A DNA stretch of 6,386 nt from an uncultured Odoribacter sp. (GTDB lineage Bacteria; Bacteroidota; Bacteroidia; Bacteroidales; Marinifilaceae). Shown in pieces: positions 1 to 6,386 of this stretch. The position numbers and the translations under genes are program-made. How positions within the stretch are numbered: the stretch's first letter is position 1; each line of letters opens with the position of its first letter. A model generated the notes under the pieces. It was not told the DNA's origin, ran no database searches, and worked only from the letters and a program-made list of their open reading frames with translations. The stretch spans positions 1 to 6,386 of the forward strand of contig CAKVCR010000173.1 in NCBI GenBank assembly GCA_934725835.1, written 5' to 3'.

Positions 1-1127
1 ATCATATTAGGATTCACTTCATGACACAATTGATTAGCCAACGTCAAATAGGTTATTGCATCCTCATCTTGATTTCCGTCATAATAGAATTTATAGTCTG
101 TAAAATCTCTACCAAGACCATGATCCCAATACAACATACTAGTTATACCATCAAAACGAAACCCATCTAAATGATACTCTTCCAACCAATATTTACAATT
201 TGACAAGAGAAAAGAGACAACTTCACCTTTTCCATAATTAAAACAACGAGAATTCCATAATTTATGCTCTCCCCGTTCTCCAGAATAAAAGTACTGATTA
301 TAATCTCCCGCAAAGCAACTTAAGCCTTCAACCTCATTTTTCACAGCATGAGAATGGACTAAATCCATCACAATAGCTATTCCCAAACCATGTGCTTCAT
401 CCACCAAGCGTTTCAAATCATCAGGCGAACCAAAACGTGAACTGACAGCATAAAAATTAGACACCTGATACCCAAACGAACCATAATATGGATGCTCTTG
501 AATTCCCATCAATTGTATAGTATTATACCCCAATTCAACAATTCGCGGTAAAACATAAGAACGAAATTCATCAAACGTAGATACCCGACGGTTTTCCATA
601 CACATACCAATATGAGCCTCATAAATCAATGGATTATCAATTCTACAAGGTTGTATATTTTTCCATTGGTATGGTTTACAAGGTTGCCATACTTCTGCAG
701 AAAAAACTTTAGATATATCATCTTGCACCACTCTACGAGCATAAGCCGGAAGTCTCTCCCCACATCCACTCTGCCATTCCACCCATAATTTATATTTCAT
801 TCCATGCCACATTTCTTCCTTCGGTAATTTCACTTCCCAAACACCATCTCCAATATTCTTCAAACGGAACTCCTCACGTTTCACCCATTCACTTGATTCT
901 CCTATTATATAAATAGCAGTAGCAGTAGGTGCCCACTCGCGAAATACCCACTCACCTCCATCTAACTCATGCAATCCAAAATACAGATGATTATTAAAAA
1001 CGTCAGACAAACAAAATTTGTGATTAGTATACTCTAATCTTCGCAACACACTCTTTTCATACCTTCTGCGAATAATTGGAAGGAAAGGCTTTAACAAAGG
1101 ATCAGGCAAGGCTACATCTAATCTCAT
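1..1127 (-). CDS. glgB: 1,4-alpha-glucan branching enzyme, N-terminal part (cut by left edge)
   Basis: Glycogen branching enzyme. It cuts alpha-1,4-glucan chains and rejoins them through alpha-1,6 links in the cytoplasm. The window holds the first 375 codons. Residues about 48-145 resemble the CBM48 beta-sandwich (YFGLHE at 49-54, FREWAP at 62-67). The GH13 barrel follows: YEAHIGM (169-175), region I MDLVHSHA with D255 and H260, and region II GFRFDGITSM with the predicted nucleophile D326. The VHSH and FRFDGITSMLY forms are typical of the eukaryote-like GH13_8 branching enzymes found in Bacteroidetes, not of the E. coli type. That family is about 670 residues long, so roughly 300 residues, including the general-acid Glu region, lie outside the window. 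The ATG at 1127 gives the expected N-terminus; no clear Shine-Dalgarno precedes it. It is transcribed divergently from the WbqC gene. No defect is visible in the part present. Confidence 0.95.
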   Translation of the reverse strand, partial: MRLDVALPDPLLKPFLPIIRRRYEKSVLRRLEYTNHKFCLSDVFNNHLYFGLHELDGGEWVFREWAPTATAIYIIGESSEWVKREEFRLKNIGDGVWEVKLPKEEMWHGMKYKLWVEWQSGCGERLPAYARRVVQDDISKVFSAEVWQPCKPYQWKNIQPCRIDNPLIYEAHIGMCMENRRVSTFDEFRSYVLPRIVELGYNTIQLMGIQEHPYYGSFGYQVSNFYAVSSRFGSPDDLKRLVDEAHGLGIAIVMDLVHSHAVKNEVEGLSCFAGDYNQYFYSGERGEHKLWNSRCFNYGKGEVVSFLLSNCKYWLEEYHLDGFRFDGITSMLYWDHGLGRDFTDYKFYYDGNQDEDAITYLTLANQLCHEVNPNM

Positions 1128-1442
1128 TTTACCAAACAATTTTTATTGATATTTACATCCTCACTGCTATAAATCTTCTAATCAAAAACATATTGTCCGA
1201 CATATTATGACAACTACTTAAGCGTTTAAACCACTCCAGCACCCGAATATACAAAACAAAGAATGATTTTGCAAACTTTTTTCATACTTTAACCTCATCA
1301 AATTTGTATATTACATAACTATTTCTTAGCCTAAGCAAATTTTATTCCATTTTGCAACAATCCGATTACAAAATACAGATAGTTTCACTATCTTCGTCCT
1401 ATTAAACAAAACAAAAAAAAACGCATAGTTAAATTTACTCAA
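1128..1442. other. Divergent intergenic region between glgB and the WbqC gene
   Basis: This 315-bp AT-rich stretch has no convincing open reading frame or RNA gene. It holds the candidate glgB promoter described separately. For the rightward WbqC gene the best -7 candidate is TATCTTCG (1389-1396, one mismatch to TAnnTTTG), but no TTTG lies at the right distance upstream, so that promoter is weakly supported. A 6-bp inverted repeat with a 3-nt spacer (GATAGT at 1378-1383, ACTATC at 1387-1392) overlaps the candidate box. A run of nine A residues (1413-1421) sits just before the WbqC gene. A-rich leaders without Shine-Dalgarno are common in Bacteroidetes. Confidence 0.6.
1244..1275 (-). promoter_or_regulatory. 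Candidate Bacteroidetes-type promoter for glgB
   Basis: On the minus strand a TTTG (1275-1272) is followed after 20 nt by TATATTCG (1251-1244). This fits the Bacteroidetes primary-sigma consensus TTTG, 19-21 nt, TAnnTTTG with one mismatch in the -7 box. A start about 7 nt downstream would give glgB a leader of roughly 110 nt. The assignment is an inference from motif and spacing. In DNA this AT-rich, a chance match with one mismatch is possible. Confidence 0.4.
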
Positions 1443-2066
1443 ATGAATATAGACCAACTTTTATTAGCCACTGCATATTTCCCCCCTATTTCGTACTTTT
1501 CAGCCATAAACTGTGCTGAACATATTTTTATTGAACAATATGAAAACTTTGGGAAACAAAGTTACCGGAATCGGTGTGAAATAATGACAGCTAACGGGAT
1601 TATTCCTCTTTCTGTACCTGTAGTAAAAGCTAACAGTAAAACACTTATAAAGGACCTAAGGATAGTTTATACGACAAATTGGCAGAAGCTCCATTTCAAA
1701 GGTATCGAATCTGCCTACAAAAATTCCCCCTACTATGAGTATTACATTGACGACCTAATCCCTTTTTTCGAAAAAAAAGAGACATTCCTTTTAGATTTAA
1801 ATAATGCTATACTAGCTACTATTTTGAATTTGCTAAAACTTAAAAAAAATATTTTGTACACATCCGACTATATCCCCCAAAACACACCGAATTATACAGA
1901 CTTGCGTACAGCAATTCACCCTAAAGCATCACATAGAAACCCTGGGATAGCGTTTTTATCACACCCTTATCGACAAACTTTCAATGATCGTTTTCCATTC
2001 GCTGCAAATTTAAGTATCCTCGATTTAATTTTTTGCAGCGGACCAGAATCCAAAGAAAAATTATAA
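1443..2066 (+). CDS. WbqC-family protein (function unknown)
   Basis: A 207-residue protein of the WbqC-like family, named after a gene in an O-antigen cluster. No enzymatic activity is established for the family, so the O-antigen link is by name and context only. The family pattern is clear from end to end: LLLATAYFPPISYFSAI near the N-terminus, ENFGKQSYRNRC (34-45), NGIIPLSVPV (51-60), NWQKLHFKGIESAYKNSPYYEYY (79-101) and the C-terminal FAANLSILDLIFCSGP (186-201). There is no signal peptide or membrane segment, so it should be cytosolic. The length is normal. The ATG at 1443 begins directly before the conserved N-terminal motif; no Shine-Dalgarno is visible, but the leader is A-rich. It stands alone on the plus strand, and its TAA is one base from the TAG of the convergent peptidase gene. 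No surface-polysaccharide genes are seen in the window. Confidence 0.9.
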   Translation: MNIDQLLLATAYFPPISYFSAINCAEHIFIEQYENFGKQSYRNRCEIMTANGIIPLSVPVVKANSKTLIKDLRIVYTTNWQKLHFKGIESAYKNSPYYEYYIDDLIPFFEKKETFLLDLNNAILATILNLLKLKKNILYTSDYIPQNTPNYTDLRTAIHPKASHRNPGIAFLSHPYRQTFNDRFPFAANLSILDLIFCSGPESKEKL

Positions 2067-2067
2067 A

Positions 2068-2859
2068 CTACGAATTAAGTATACGCCTAATCACTTTAAG
2101 GTTATGCGTATACCTCTTCAATTCTTCATTGTAAATACCTTGGTGATCTATTTTATCCACTCGCACTCTTCCTGAAGCGTGTATAATTCTATTCTGTTCC
2201 CAAATAATTCCTACGTGCGTTATATTACCCACCTCATCACCAAAAAAAGCCAAATCACCCGGTAATGCTTCCTCTATAAATGACAGGTCTTGTCCCCAAG
2301 TAACCTGTTGAGAAGCATCTCTAGGTAAATTCACCCCTCCCAAACGATACACAATTTGTGATAAACCTGAGCAATCAATTCCATAAGGAGAACGACCACC
2401 CCATAAATAAGGGGCATTATAATACATCAACGCATAACCCACCAATAAATCACGCACATTCTGTACATTCACTTCTTTAACCTTATTCACTAAAGTATAT
2501 ACGTCGTTCCCAACTTTCATTTTTTTAGTTTCTGTATTATACAGAGGGAATACACTACCAGACACAATTAATTTATTTCCCCATTCACCCTCTTTCGCTA
2601 CAATATGAAAAACTTCAGTTGCCAGCACATGTGTATTATTTTGATAAGTCTGCAAATATTCCTCTCTAACACAGACACTCATTTTTCGATCAATCCAACC
2701 CTCATAACCATCATGCAATAAACGCACATACACCCATTTTTCCACCTCCTCTAAAATTTCATATAACTCTCCAAAAAGAATTTGTGATACCATTTCACTT
2801 CTCTCAGATGGTTCCCTTCTCATAGGAATGATACTCAGGTCTGCAATACCGAAAGCCAT
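2068..2859 (-). CDS. SH3b-NlpC/P60 (C40) cysteine peptidase, YkfC-like
   Basis: A 263-residue peptidase, probably a gamma-D-glutamyl-diamino acid endopeptidase that trims recycled wall peptides to L-Ala-D-Glu. Residues about 5-65 and 75-128 look like two bacterial SH3 domains; the NlpC/P60 domain is about 135-262. The motif YLWGGRSPYGIDCSGL carries the predicted nucleophile C163. H215 (THVGII) and H227 (IIHASG) complete the triad, and their spacing matches the Bacillus cereus YkfC triad (C238, H291, H303). D162 and S164 match the YkfC residues that bind the free amine of L-Ala. No signal peptide is present, and an in-frame stop four codons upstream of the ATG rules out a longer N-terminus, which points to a cytosolic recycling enzyme. 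The gene starts 22 nt after the transporter stop and is probably cotranscribed with it. The specificity is inferred, not shown. Confidence 0.88.
   Translation of the reverse strand: MAFGIADLSIIPMRREPSERSEMVSQILFGELYEILEEVEKWVYVRLLHDGYEGWIDRKMSVCVREEYLQTYQNNTHVLATEVFHIVAKEGEWGNKLIVSGSVFPLYNTETKKMKVGNDVYTLVNKVKEVNVQNVRDLLVGYALMYYNAPYLWGGRSPYGIDCSGLSQIVYRLGGVNLPRDASQQVTWGQDLSFIEEALPGDLAFFGDEVGNITHVGIIWEQNRIIHASGRVRVDKIDHQGIYNEELKRYTHNLKVIRRILNS
2079..2113 (+). terminator. Hairpin downstream of the WbqC gene, inside the peptidase 3' end
   Basis: A long inverted repeat starts 12 nt after the WbqC stop codon. GTATACGC (2079-2086) pairs perfectly with GCGTATAC (2106-2113). After one C/U mismatch the stem continues with five more pairs (2088-2092 with 2100-2104, one of them G-U) around a 7-nt loop. 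The plus-strand RNA pairs slightly better than the minus-strand RNA, where the G-U becomes a C/A mismatch. The downstream plus sequence (CTCTTCAATTCTTC) is only moderately T-rich, so it is not a textbook intrinsic terminator. The minus-strand transcript exits into a somewhat T-rich stretch, so the hairpin may act in both directions. It lies within peptidase codons about 249-260. Confidence 0.5.
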
Positions 2860-2881
2860 ATTATATCTGTTTTATCATTTT

Positions 2882-4549
2882 TTACAATAACATTAACACC
2901 AACATTTGTGCAGTCAAAACTCTCAAAAACATAGTCAACGGATACACAGTAGCATACCCAACAGCTGGCATATCATTACCTGCGACACCATTTGCATATG
3001 CCAAAGCTGGCGGGTCTGTTGTACTACCGGCTATCAATCCCATTAACGTAAAGTAGTTTATCTTATAAACAATCCTTGCCATCACCCCTACGATTATTAA
3101 CGGAATAAAAGTAATAATGAAACCGTAGCCAATCCAAGCATACCCCCCATTCACAATCGTCTCAACAAATCCTGTTCCTGCATCTAATCCCACACATGCC
3201 AAAAATAACGAAATTCCTATTTCTCGCAACATTAAATTGGCACTCATTGTTGTATATGTAACCAATTTATAATGGGGGCCAAACCTACTAATTAATATAG
3301 CAATAATCAGTGGTCCTCCTGCCAATCCCAACTTAACAGGTTGAGGGATTCCGGGAAAAACAAACGGAATACTTCCAAGTAGAATACCTAATGCTATACC
3401 TAAAAAAATCGGCACTAAATTAGGCTCACGAAGACGGCGTAACGAATTACCCAAGCGCTTTTCAACATTTGCAATATTCTTTTCCGGACCAACCACTGTT
3501 ACACGATCTCCCATTTGCAACTCCAAAACTGGACTTGCCACTAAATCCACACCTGCTCGATTCACCCGTGTTACATTTACTCCAAATCCCCCTCTCAGAT
3601 GTAATTGTCCCAAAGTCTTTCCATTAATCTCTGAACGTGTAATCAAAATACGTCTTGACACCATATTTTCATCAATTTGATCCCAATCCGCCTGATTCAT
3701 TTCAATCTGCATTCCAAGAAAGGCAACAATAGCTTCAATATCTTGTTCTGCAATAATAACAAACAAACAATCATCCTCTTGTAAGCACGTATTAGATGTC
3801 GCTATCTTTAAATCACCATCTCTCCCCAATACTCGTGAAATAACAAACTTTTTATTTATCAGTCCCGCCACTTCACGTATCTCTTTGCCAAACAATCCTG
3901 GATTTTTCACTAAAATAGACACATGTGTCGCATGCGATGCTTTTTCACCCATCTTACTTTCAACCTCCGCGGCTTCTTTATCCAAACGAATTCTAAAAAT
4001 GTAACGCACTAGAATAATGGCTAAAATAATCCCTATCACACCCAAGGGATAAGCAACAGCATATCCCATAGCTATCTGCGATCCTTCATTACCTGTCATA
4101 TCAAAATATGCCTGTTGGGCAGCTCCCAATCCAGGAGTATTTGTCACAGCCCCAGATAAAATTCCAACCATAATCGTTGCATCCAATCCTGTAATCTTAT
4201 AGATAATATAAGTTGTTACAACACCTAATACCACAACCAACGTAGCTAAAAGATTCAACGTCATACCACCTTTCTTGAAAGAGGAAAAAAATCCAGGTCC
4301 TACTTGCAATCCAACTGAAAATACGAATAAAATTAAGCCAAACTCCTTAAGGAAATGCAATGCTTGTGCATCCATTCGCATACCAAAGTGGCTTAATATT
4401 ATACCGACAAACAAAATCCAGGTCATTCCCAAAGATATCCCTGCTACTTTTATCTTTCCCAATAAAATACCTATAAAAATAACTACAGCAATCAGCAAAA
4501 TCGAATGTCCGACTCCCGTTCCAAACAACAAACCATAAATCCACTCCAT
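2882..4549 (-). CDS. AspT/YidE-type transporter with two TrkA-C domains
   Basis: A 555-residue inner-membrane transporter of the aspartate:alanine exchanger family (YidE/AspT type). It has two homologous membrane halves separated by a soluble region. The N-terminal half (about 1-185) carries GAVTNTPGLGAAQQA (133-147) and YAVAYPLG (163-170). The C-terminal half (about 378-555) carries the matching GSTTDPPALAYA (508-519) and YATVYPL (532-538). Between them, about 205-280 and 295-365, are two TrkA-C/RCK-C-like domains, a known feature of the family. The length is normal for this class. The real substrate is unknown: characterised AspT exchanges L-aspartate and L-alanine, but many homologues are unassigned. 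The ATG at 4549 is preceded four codons upstream by an in-frame stop. It has its own strong promoter and is followed at 22 nt by the peptidase gene. Confidence 0.9.
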   Translation of the reverse strand: MEWIYGLLFGTGVGHSILLIAVVIFIGILLGKIKVAGISLGMTWILFVGIILSHFGMRMDAQALHFLKEFGLILFVFSVGLQVGPGFFSSFKKGGMTLNLLATLVVVLGVVTTYIIYKITGLDATIMVGILSGAVTNTPGLGAAQQAYFDMTGNEGSQIAMGYAVAYPLGVIGIILAIILVRYIFRIRLDKEAAEVESKMGEKASHATHVSILVKNPGLFGKEIREVAGLINKKFVISRVLGRDGDLKIATSNTCLQEDDCLFVIIAEQDIEAIVAFLGMQIEMNQADWDQIDENMVSRRILITRSEINGKTLGQLHLRGGFGVNVTRVNRAGVDLVASPVLELQMGDRVTVVGPEKNIANVEKRLGNSLRRLREPNLVPIFLGIALGILLGSIPFVFPGIPQPVKLGLAGGPLIIAILISRFGPHYKLVTYTTMSANLMLREIGISLFLACVGLDAGTGFVETIVNGGYAWIGYGFIITFIPLIIVGVMARIVYKINYFTLMGLIAGSTTDPPALAYANGVAGNDMPAVGYATVYPLTMFLRVLTAQMLVLMLL

Positions 4550-4580
4550 ATAAAAAAATCAAATCAATTTTATAAAGTTG

Positions 4581-4613
4581 CAAATTTAGTAAAAACACGA
4601 ATAACTAACCAAA
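4581..4613 (-). promoter_or_regulatory. Bacteroidetes-type promoter for the transporter-peptidase operon
   Basis: On the minus strand TTTG (4613-4610) is followed after 21 nt by TAAATTTG (4588-4581). This is a perfect match to the -7 consensus TAnnTTTG with an exact -33 TTTG at accepted spacing. The predicted start near 4575 leaves a leader of about 25 nt before the ATG at 4549. It lies just downstream of the terminator of the neighbouring gene, where a new promoter is expected. No operator or leader structure is visible. Confidence 0.7.
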
Positions 4614-4620
4614 TTTCATA

Positions 4621-4660
4621 AAACAAAAAAGTCGGCTGACGACAAATCGCCAACCGACTT
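4621..4660 (-). terminator. Intrinsic terminator of the DsbD gene
   Basis: Starting 17 nt after the DsbD stop, the minus-strand RNA folds into a 13-bp stem (4660-4648 with 4641-4629) around the 6-nt loop AUUUGU. The core is AAGTCGG with CCGACTT. All positions pair in the minus-strand RNA if two G-U wobbles are counted; the same positions are mismatches (C/A) in plus-strand RNA. The stem runs into TTTTTTGTTTT. Both the wobble pattern and the T tract show that it acts on leftward transcription, separating the DsbD unit from the transporter operon. Confidence 0.9.
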
Positions 4661-4677
4661 CTTTCAAGTATTAAAAA

Positions 4678-6386
4678 TTACTTCTTCTGTCCTCTTTTCT
4701 TATATTCCTCCAAACCTTGTTTCAAGAATTCTACAAAAGCATCCTTGTCCAAATTATGTCCACGTGCTGGAGCTAATACATGTTGTTGCAAATCATCATC
4801 ATGACCACCACGGCTATCTAGCAAAATATAATTGGGCTGAGCATTAGAAGCAAATTTTTTTATTTGAAAATCCGCATTCTTTTTAGCCAGAGTTTTCTTT
4901 TTCTTCCCATCATATTCAGACACATACCATTCTTCTTTGGGCAATTCAGTTTTATCATCTACATAAAGAGCACAAATAACGTACTCCTCTTTCAACATTT
5001 TCATAACCCGAGGATCTGACCATACAGTTTGCTCCATTTCACGACAATTCACGCAACCATGTCCTGTAAAATCAATAAACAACGGTTTATCCTGTGCCTG
5101 AGCACATTTCAATGCTTGCTCATAATCAAAATACCCTTCTAAACCATGAGCCAAATGTAAAAAGTTTGCATATTTAGGAGCTTCACATTCTGCAGGTTTA
5201 GCAGAAGCTGTAGCAGTACCGCTACTTACTGTAATATTTTTCATTTCCTCACGAACAATACGTCTAATGTCAAAGTCGATAGTTTCCTGCGGAGGGAAAT
5301 AACCTGCCAATGCCTTCAACGGAGCGCCAAACATACCCGGAATCAAATAAATCACAAAAGTAAATGTAGCAATAATAAACATCAATCGAGGAACACCGAT
5401 ATAGGGCAATTCGCTATCGTGAGCAAACTTAAGTTTTCCCATCAAATATAAGCCCTGCAAAGTAAATACAGCTACCCAAATTGCAATATAAACTTCACGG
5501 TCTAGTATACCCCAATGGTATGTTTGGTCTGCAACCATCAAGAATTTAAAACCAAGAGCAACCTCAATAAAACCTAAAACAACCTTCACCGAATTCAACC
5601 AACCACCAGATTTCGGCAAATTACTAAGTTTTGATGGGAAGAAAGCAAAGAATCCAAACGGTAAGGCTACAGCAACAGAGAAACCTAACATACCAATAAT
5701 AGGACGTAATACAGAACCACGAGCAGCCTCAACTAAAACGGTACCTACAATCGGAGCAGTACATGAGAAAGAAACCAACACCAACGTAAATGCCATAAAG
5801 AATGCTCCAACATAACCGCCTTTATCTGCTTGTGCATCTGATTTATTTACAATCCATGATGGCAATACAATTTCGAAAGCTCCAAAGAAAGAAGCAGCAA
5901 AAATCATAAAGATTACAAAGAAGAATACATTCGGAACCCAATTAGTACTCAACCAGTTAATAAAATCAGGTCCCAGCAGCATAGAAATAATCAATCCCAA
6001 TGCCGTATAAATAGCAATAATTGACAAAGAGAAAAATATCGCTTTAGCCTTAGCCTTGGCTTTATTAGAATCGCCATGCATAAAGAAAGAAACAGTCATA
6101 GGAATCATCGGGAATACGCAAGGCATTACCACTGCAGCCAAACCCGCAACGAATGCTCCCCAAAAGAACAACCACAAAGATTCATCTTTTTCCGATTCCT
6201 TTTTTGCAACCGGTGCAGCCTCTACTTTAGCTTCTTTCATTTTAATGCTGAACTCTTCGTCAAACATTACACACTGACCTTCGCGACATGCCTGATATTC
6301 TATAGTTCCCTTAATTTCAGCAATAGAAGCATCAGTAATTTTCACCTTTTGAGTAATTACATACTCATTTTCAAACGACCATACCT
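4678..6386 (-). CDS. dsbD: DsbD-type thiol:disulfide interchange protein (5' end beyond right edge)
   Basis: Inner-membrane protein that carries electrons from cytosolic thioredoxin to periplasmic thiols. The frame stays open to the right edge, giving 568 residues; the signal peptide and most of the N-terminal domain are missing. Numbering from the GTG at 6345: C20 and C25 (ACREGQC) are the redox pair of the N-terminal domain; about 57-345 is the membrane domain with C76 (VVMPCVFP) and C195 (SFSCTAPI), equivalent to the E. coli DsbD membrane pair; about 370-390 is a Ser/Ala/Thr-rich linker; 405-550 is a thioredoxin fold with CVNC (C431, C434) and a likely cis-Pro at P504. All six expected redox cysteines are present. 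The GTG at 6345 is not the real start, because it lies inside the N-terminal domain. Extra cysteines occur at 387 and 413. A strong terminator follows. Confidence 0.93.
   Translation of the reverse strand, partial: VWSFENEYVITQKVKITDASIAEIKGTIEYQACREGQCVMFDEEFSIKMKEAKVEAAPVAKKESEKDESLWLFFWGAFVAGLAAVVMPCVFPMIPMTVSFFMHGDSNKAKAKAKAIFFSLSIIAIYTALGLIISMLLGPDFINWLSTNWVPNVFFFVIFMIFAASFFGAFEIVLPSWIVNKSDAQADKGGYVGAFFMAFTLVLVSFSCTAPIVGTVLVEAARGSVLRPIIGMLGFSVAVALPFGFFAFFPSKLSNLPKSGGWLNSVKVVLGFIEVALGFKFLMVADQTYHWGILDREVYIAIWVAVFTLQGLYLMGKLKFAHDSELPYIGVPRLMFIIATFTFVIYLIPGMFGAPLKALAGYFPPQETIDFDIRRIVREEMKNITVSSGTATASAKPAECEAPKYANFLHLAHGLEGYFDYEQALKCAQAQDKPLFIDFTGHGCVNCREMEQTVWSDPRVMKMLKEEYVICALYVDDKTELPKEEWYVSEYDGKKKKTLAKKNADFQIKKFASNAQPNYILLDSRGGHDDDLQQHVLAPARGHNLDKDAFVEFLKQGLEEYKKRGQKK

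Noticed and set aside
1193..1213. TTGTC...GACAA inverted repeat in the glgB leader
   Set aside because: Arms are only 5 bp with an 11-nt spacer, which is expected by chance in sequence this AT-rich.
1268..1292. Rightward promoter TTTG (1268-1271) with TACTTTAA (1285-1292) for the WbqC gene
   Set aside because: The -7 box has two mismatches and the spacing is only 13 nt instead of about 20.
4275..4538. Plus-strand open frame of 87 codons
   Set aside because: It is entirely antisense to the transporter N-terminus, is rich in Pro, Asn, Lys and Ile as expected from antisense of membrane codons, and resembles no known domain.
4347..4598. Minus-strand open frame of 83 codons
   Set aside because: It overlaps the 5' end of the transporter gene in another frame and begins upstream of the predicted transcription start, so it is a shadow frame.
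6056..6277. Plus-strand open frame of 73 codons
   Set aside because: It is antisense to the DsbD membrane and linker region and has no independent support.
6343..6345. GTG as the start codon of the DsbD protein
   Set aside because: The frame stays open to the window edge with sequence that fits the N-terminal redox domain, and no signal peptide would precede it. The true start is outside the window.
1..6386. Search for mobile elements, CRISPR repeats, tRNA or a novel defence-like cassette
   Set aside because: No transposase, integrase, terminal repeats, regularly spaced repeats or tRNA-like folds were seen; every gene belongs to a known chromosomal family.

Overview
The window looks like an ordinary chromosomal segment of an AT-rich member of the Bacteroidota, most likely order Bacteroidales. 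Three things support this. The gene products match Bacteroidales-type proteins: a GH13_8-like glycogen branching enzyme, a WbqC-family protein, a signal-less SH3b-NlpC/P60 peptidase, an AspT/YidE-type transporter and a three-domain DsbD. The promoters that can be recognised are of the Bacteroidetes type (TTTG, about 20 nt, TAnnTTTG). The genes lack clear Shine-Dalgarno sequences and have A/T-rich leaders. Genus cannot be assigned from the sequence alone.

Layout from left to right: (1) the 5' part of glgB on the minus strand, cut by the left edge; (2) a 315-bp divergent intergenic region; (3) a plus-strand gene for a WbqC-family protein; (4) a minus-strand gene for a cytosolic NlpC/P60 (C40) peptidase, which meets the WbqC gene tail to tail with one base between the stop codons; (5) a minus-strand gene for an AspT/YidE-type transporter, 22 nt upstream of the peptidase gene and probably in the same operon; (6) a 128-bp gap holding a strong terminator for the gene to its right and a near-perfect Bacteroidetes promoter for the transporter-peptidase pair; (7) a minus-strand gene for a DsbD-type thiol:disulfide interchange protein, whose 5' end lies beyond the right edge.

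Functionally this is housekeeping: glycogen synthesis, reduction of periplasmic thiols, and a transporter-peptidase pair that may link wall-peptide recycling to amino acid exchange. The WbqC protein has no established biochemical function. I saw no mobile element, CRISPR array, tRNA or rRNA, and nothing that amounts to a new defence or mobile system. The points most worth a second look are a long hairpin inside the last codons of the peptidase gene that probably terminates the convergent WbqC transcript, and the pairing of the YkfC-like peptidase with the AspT-like transporter.
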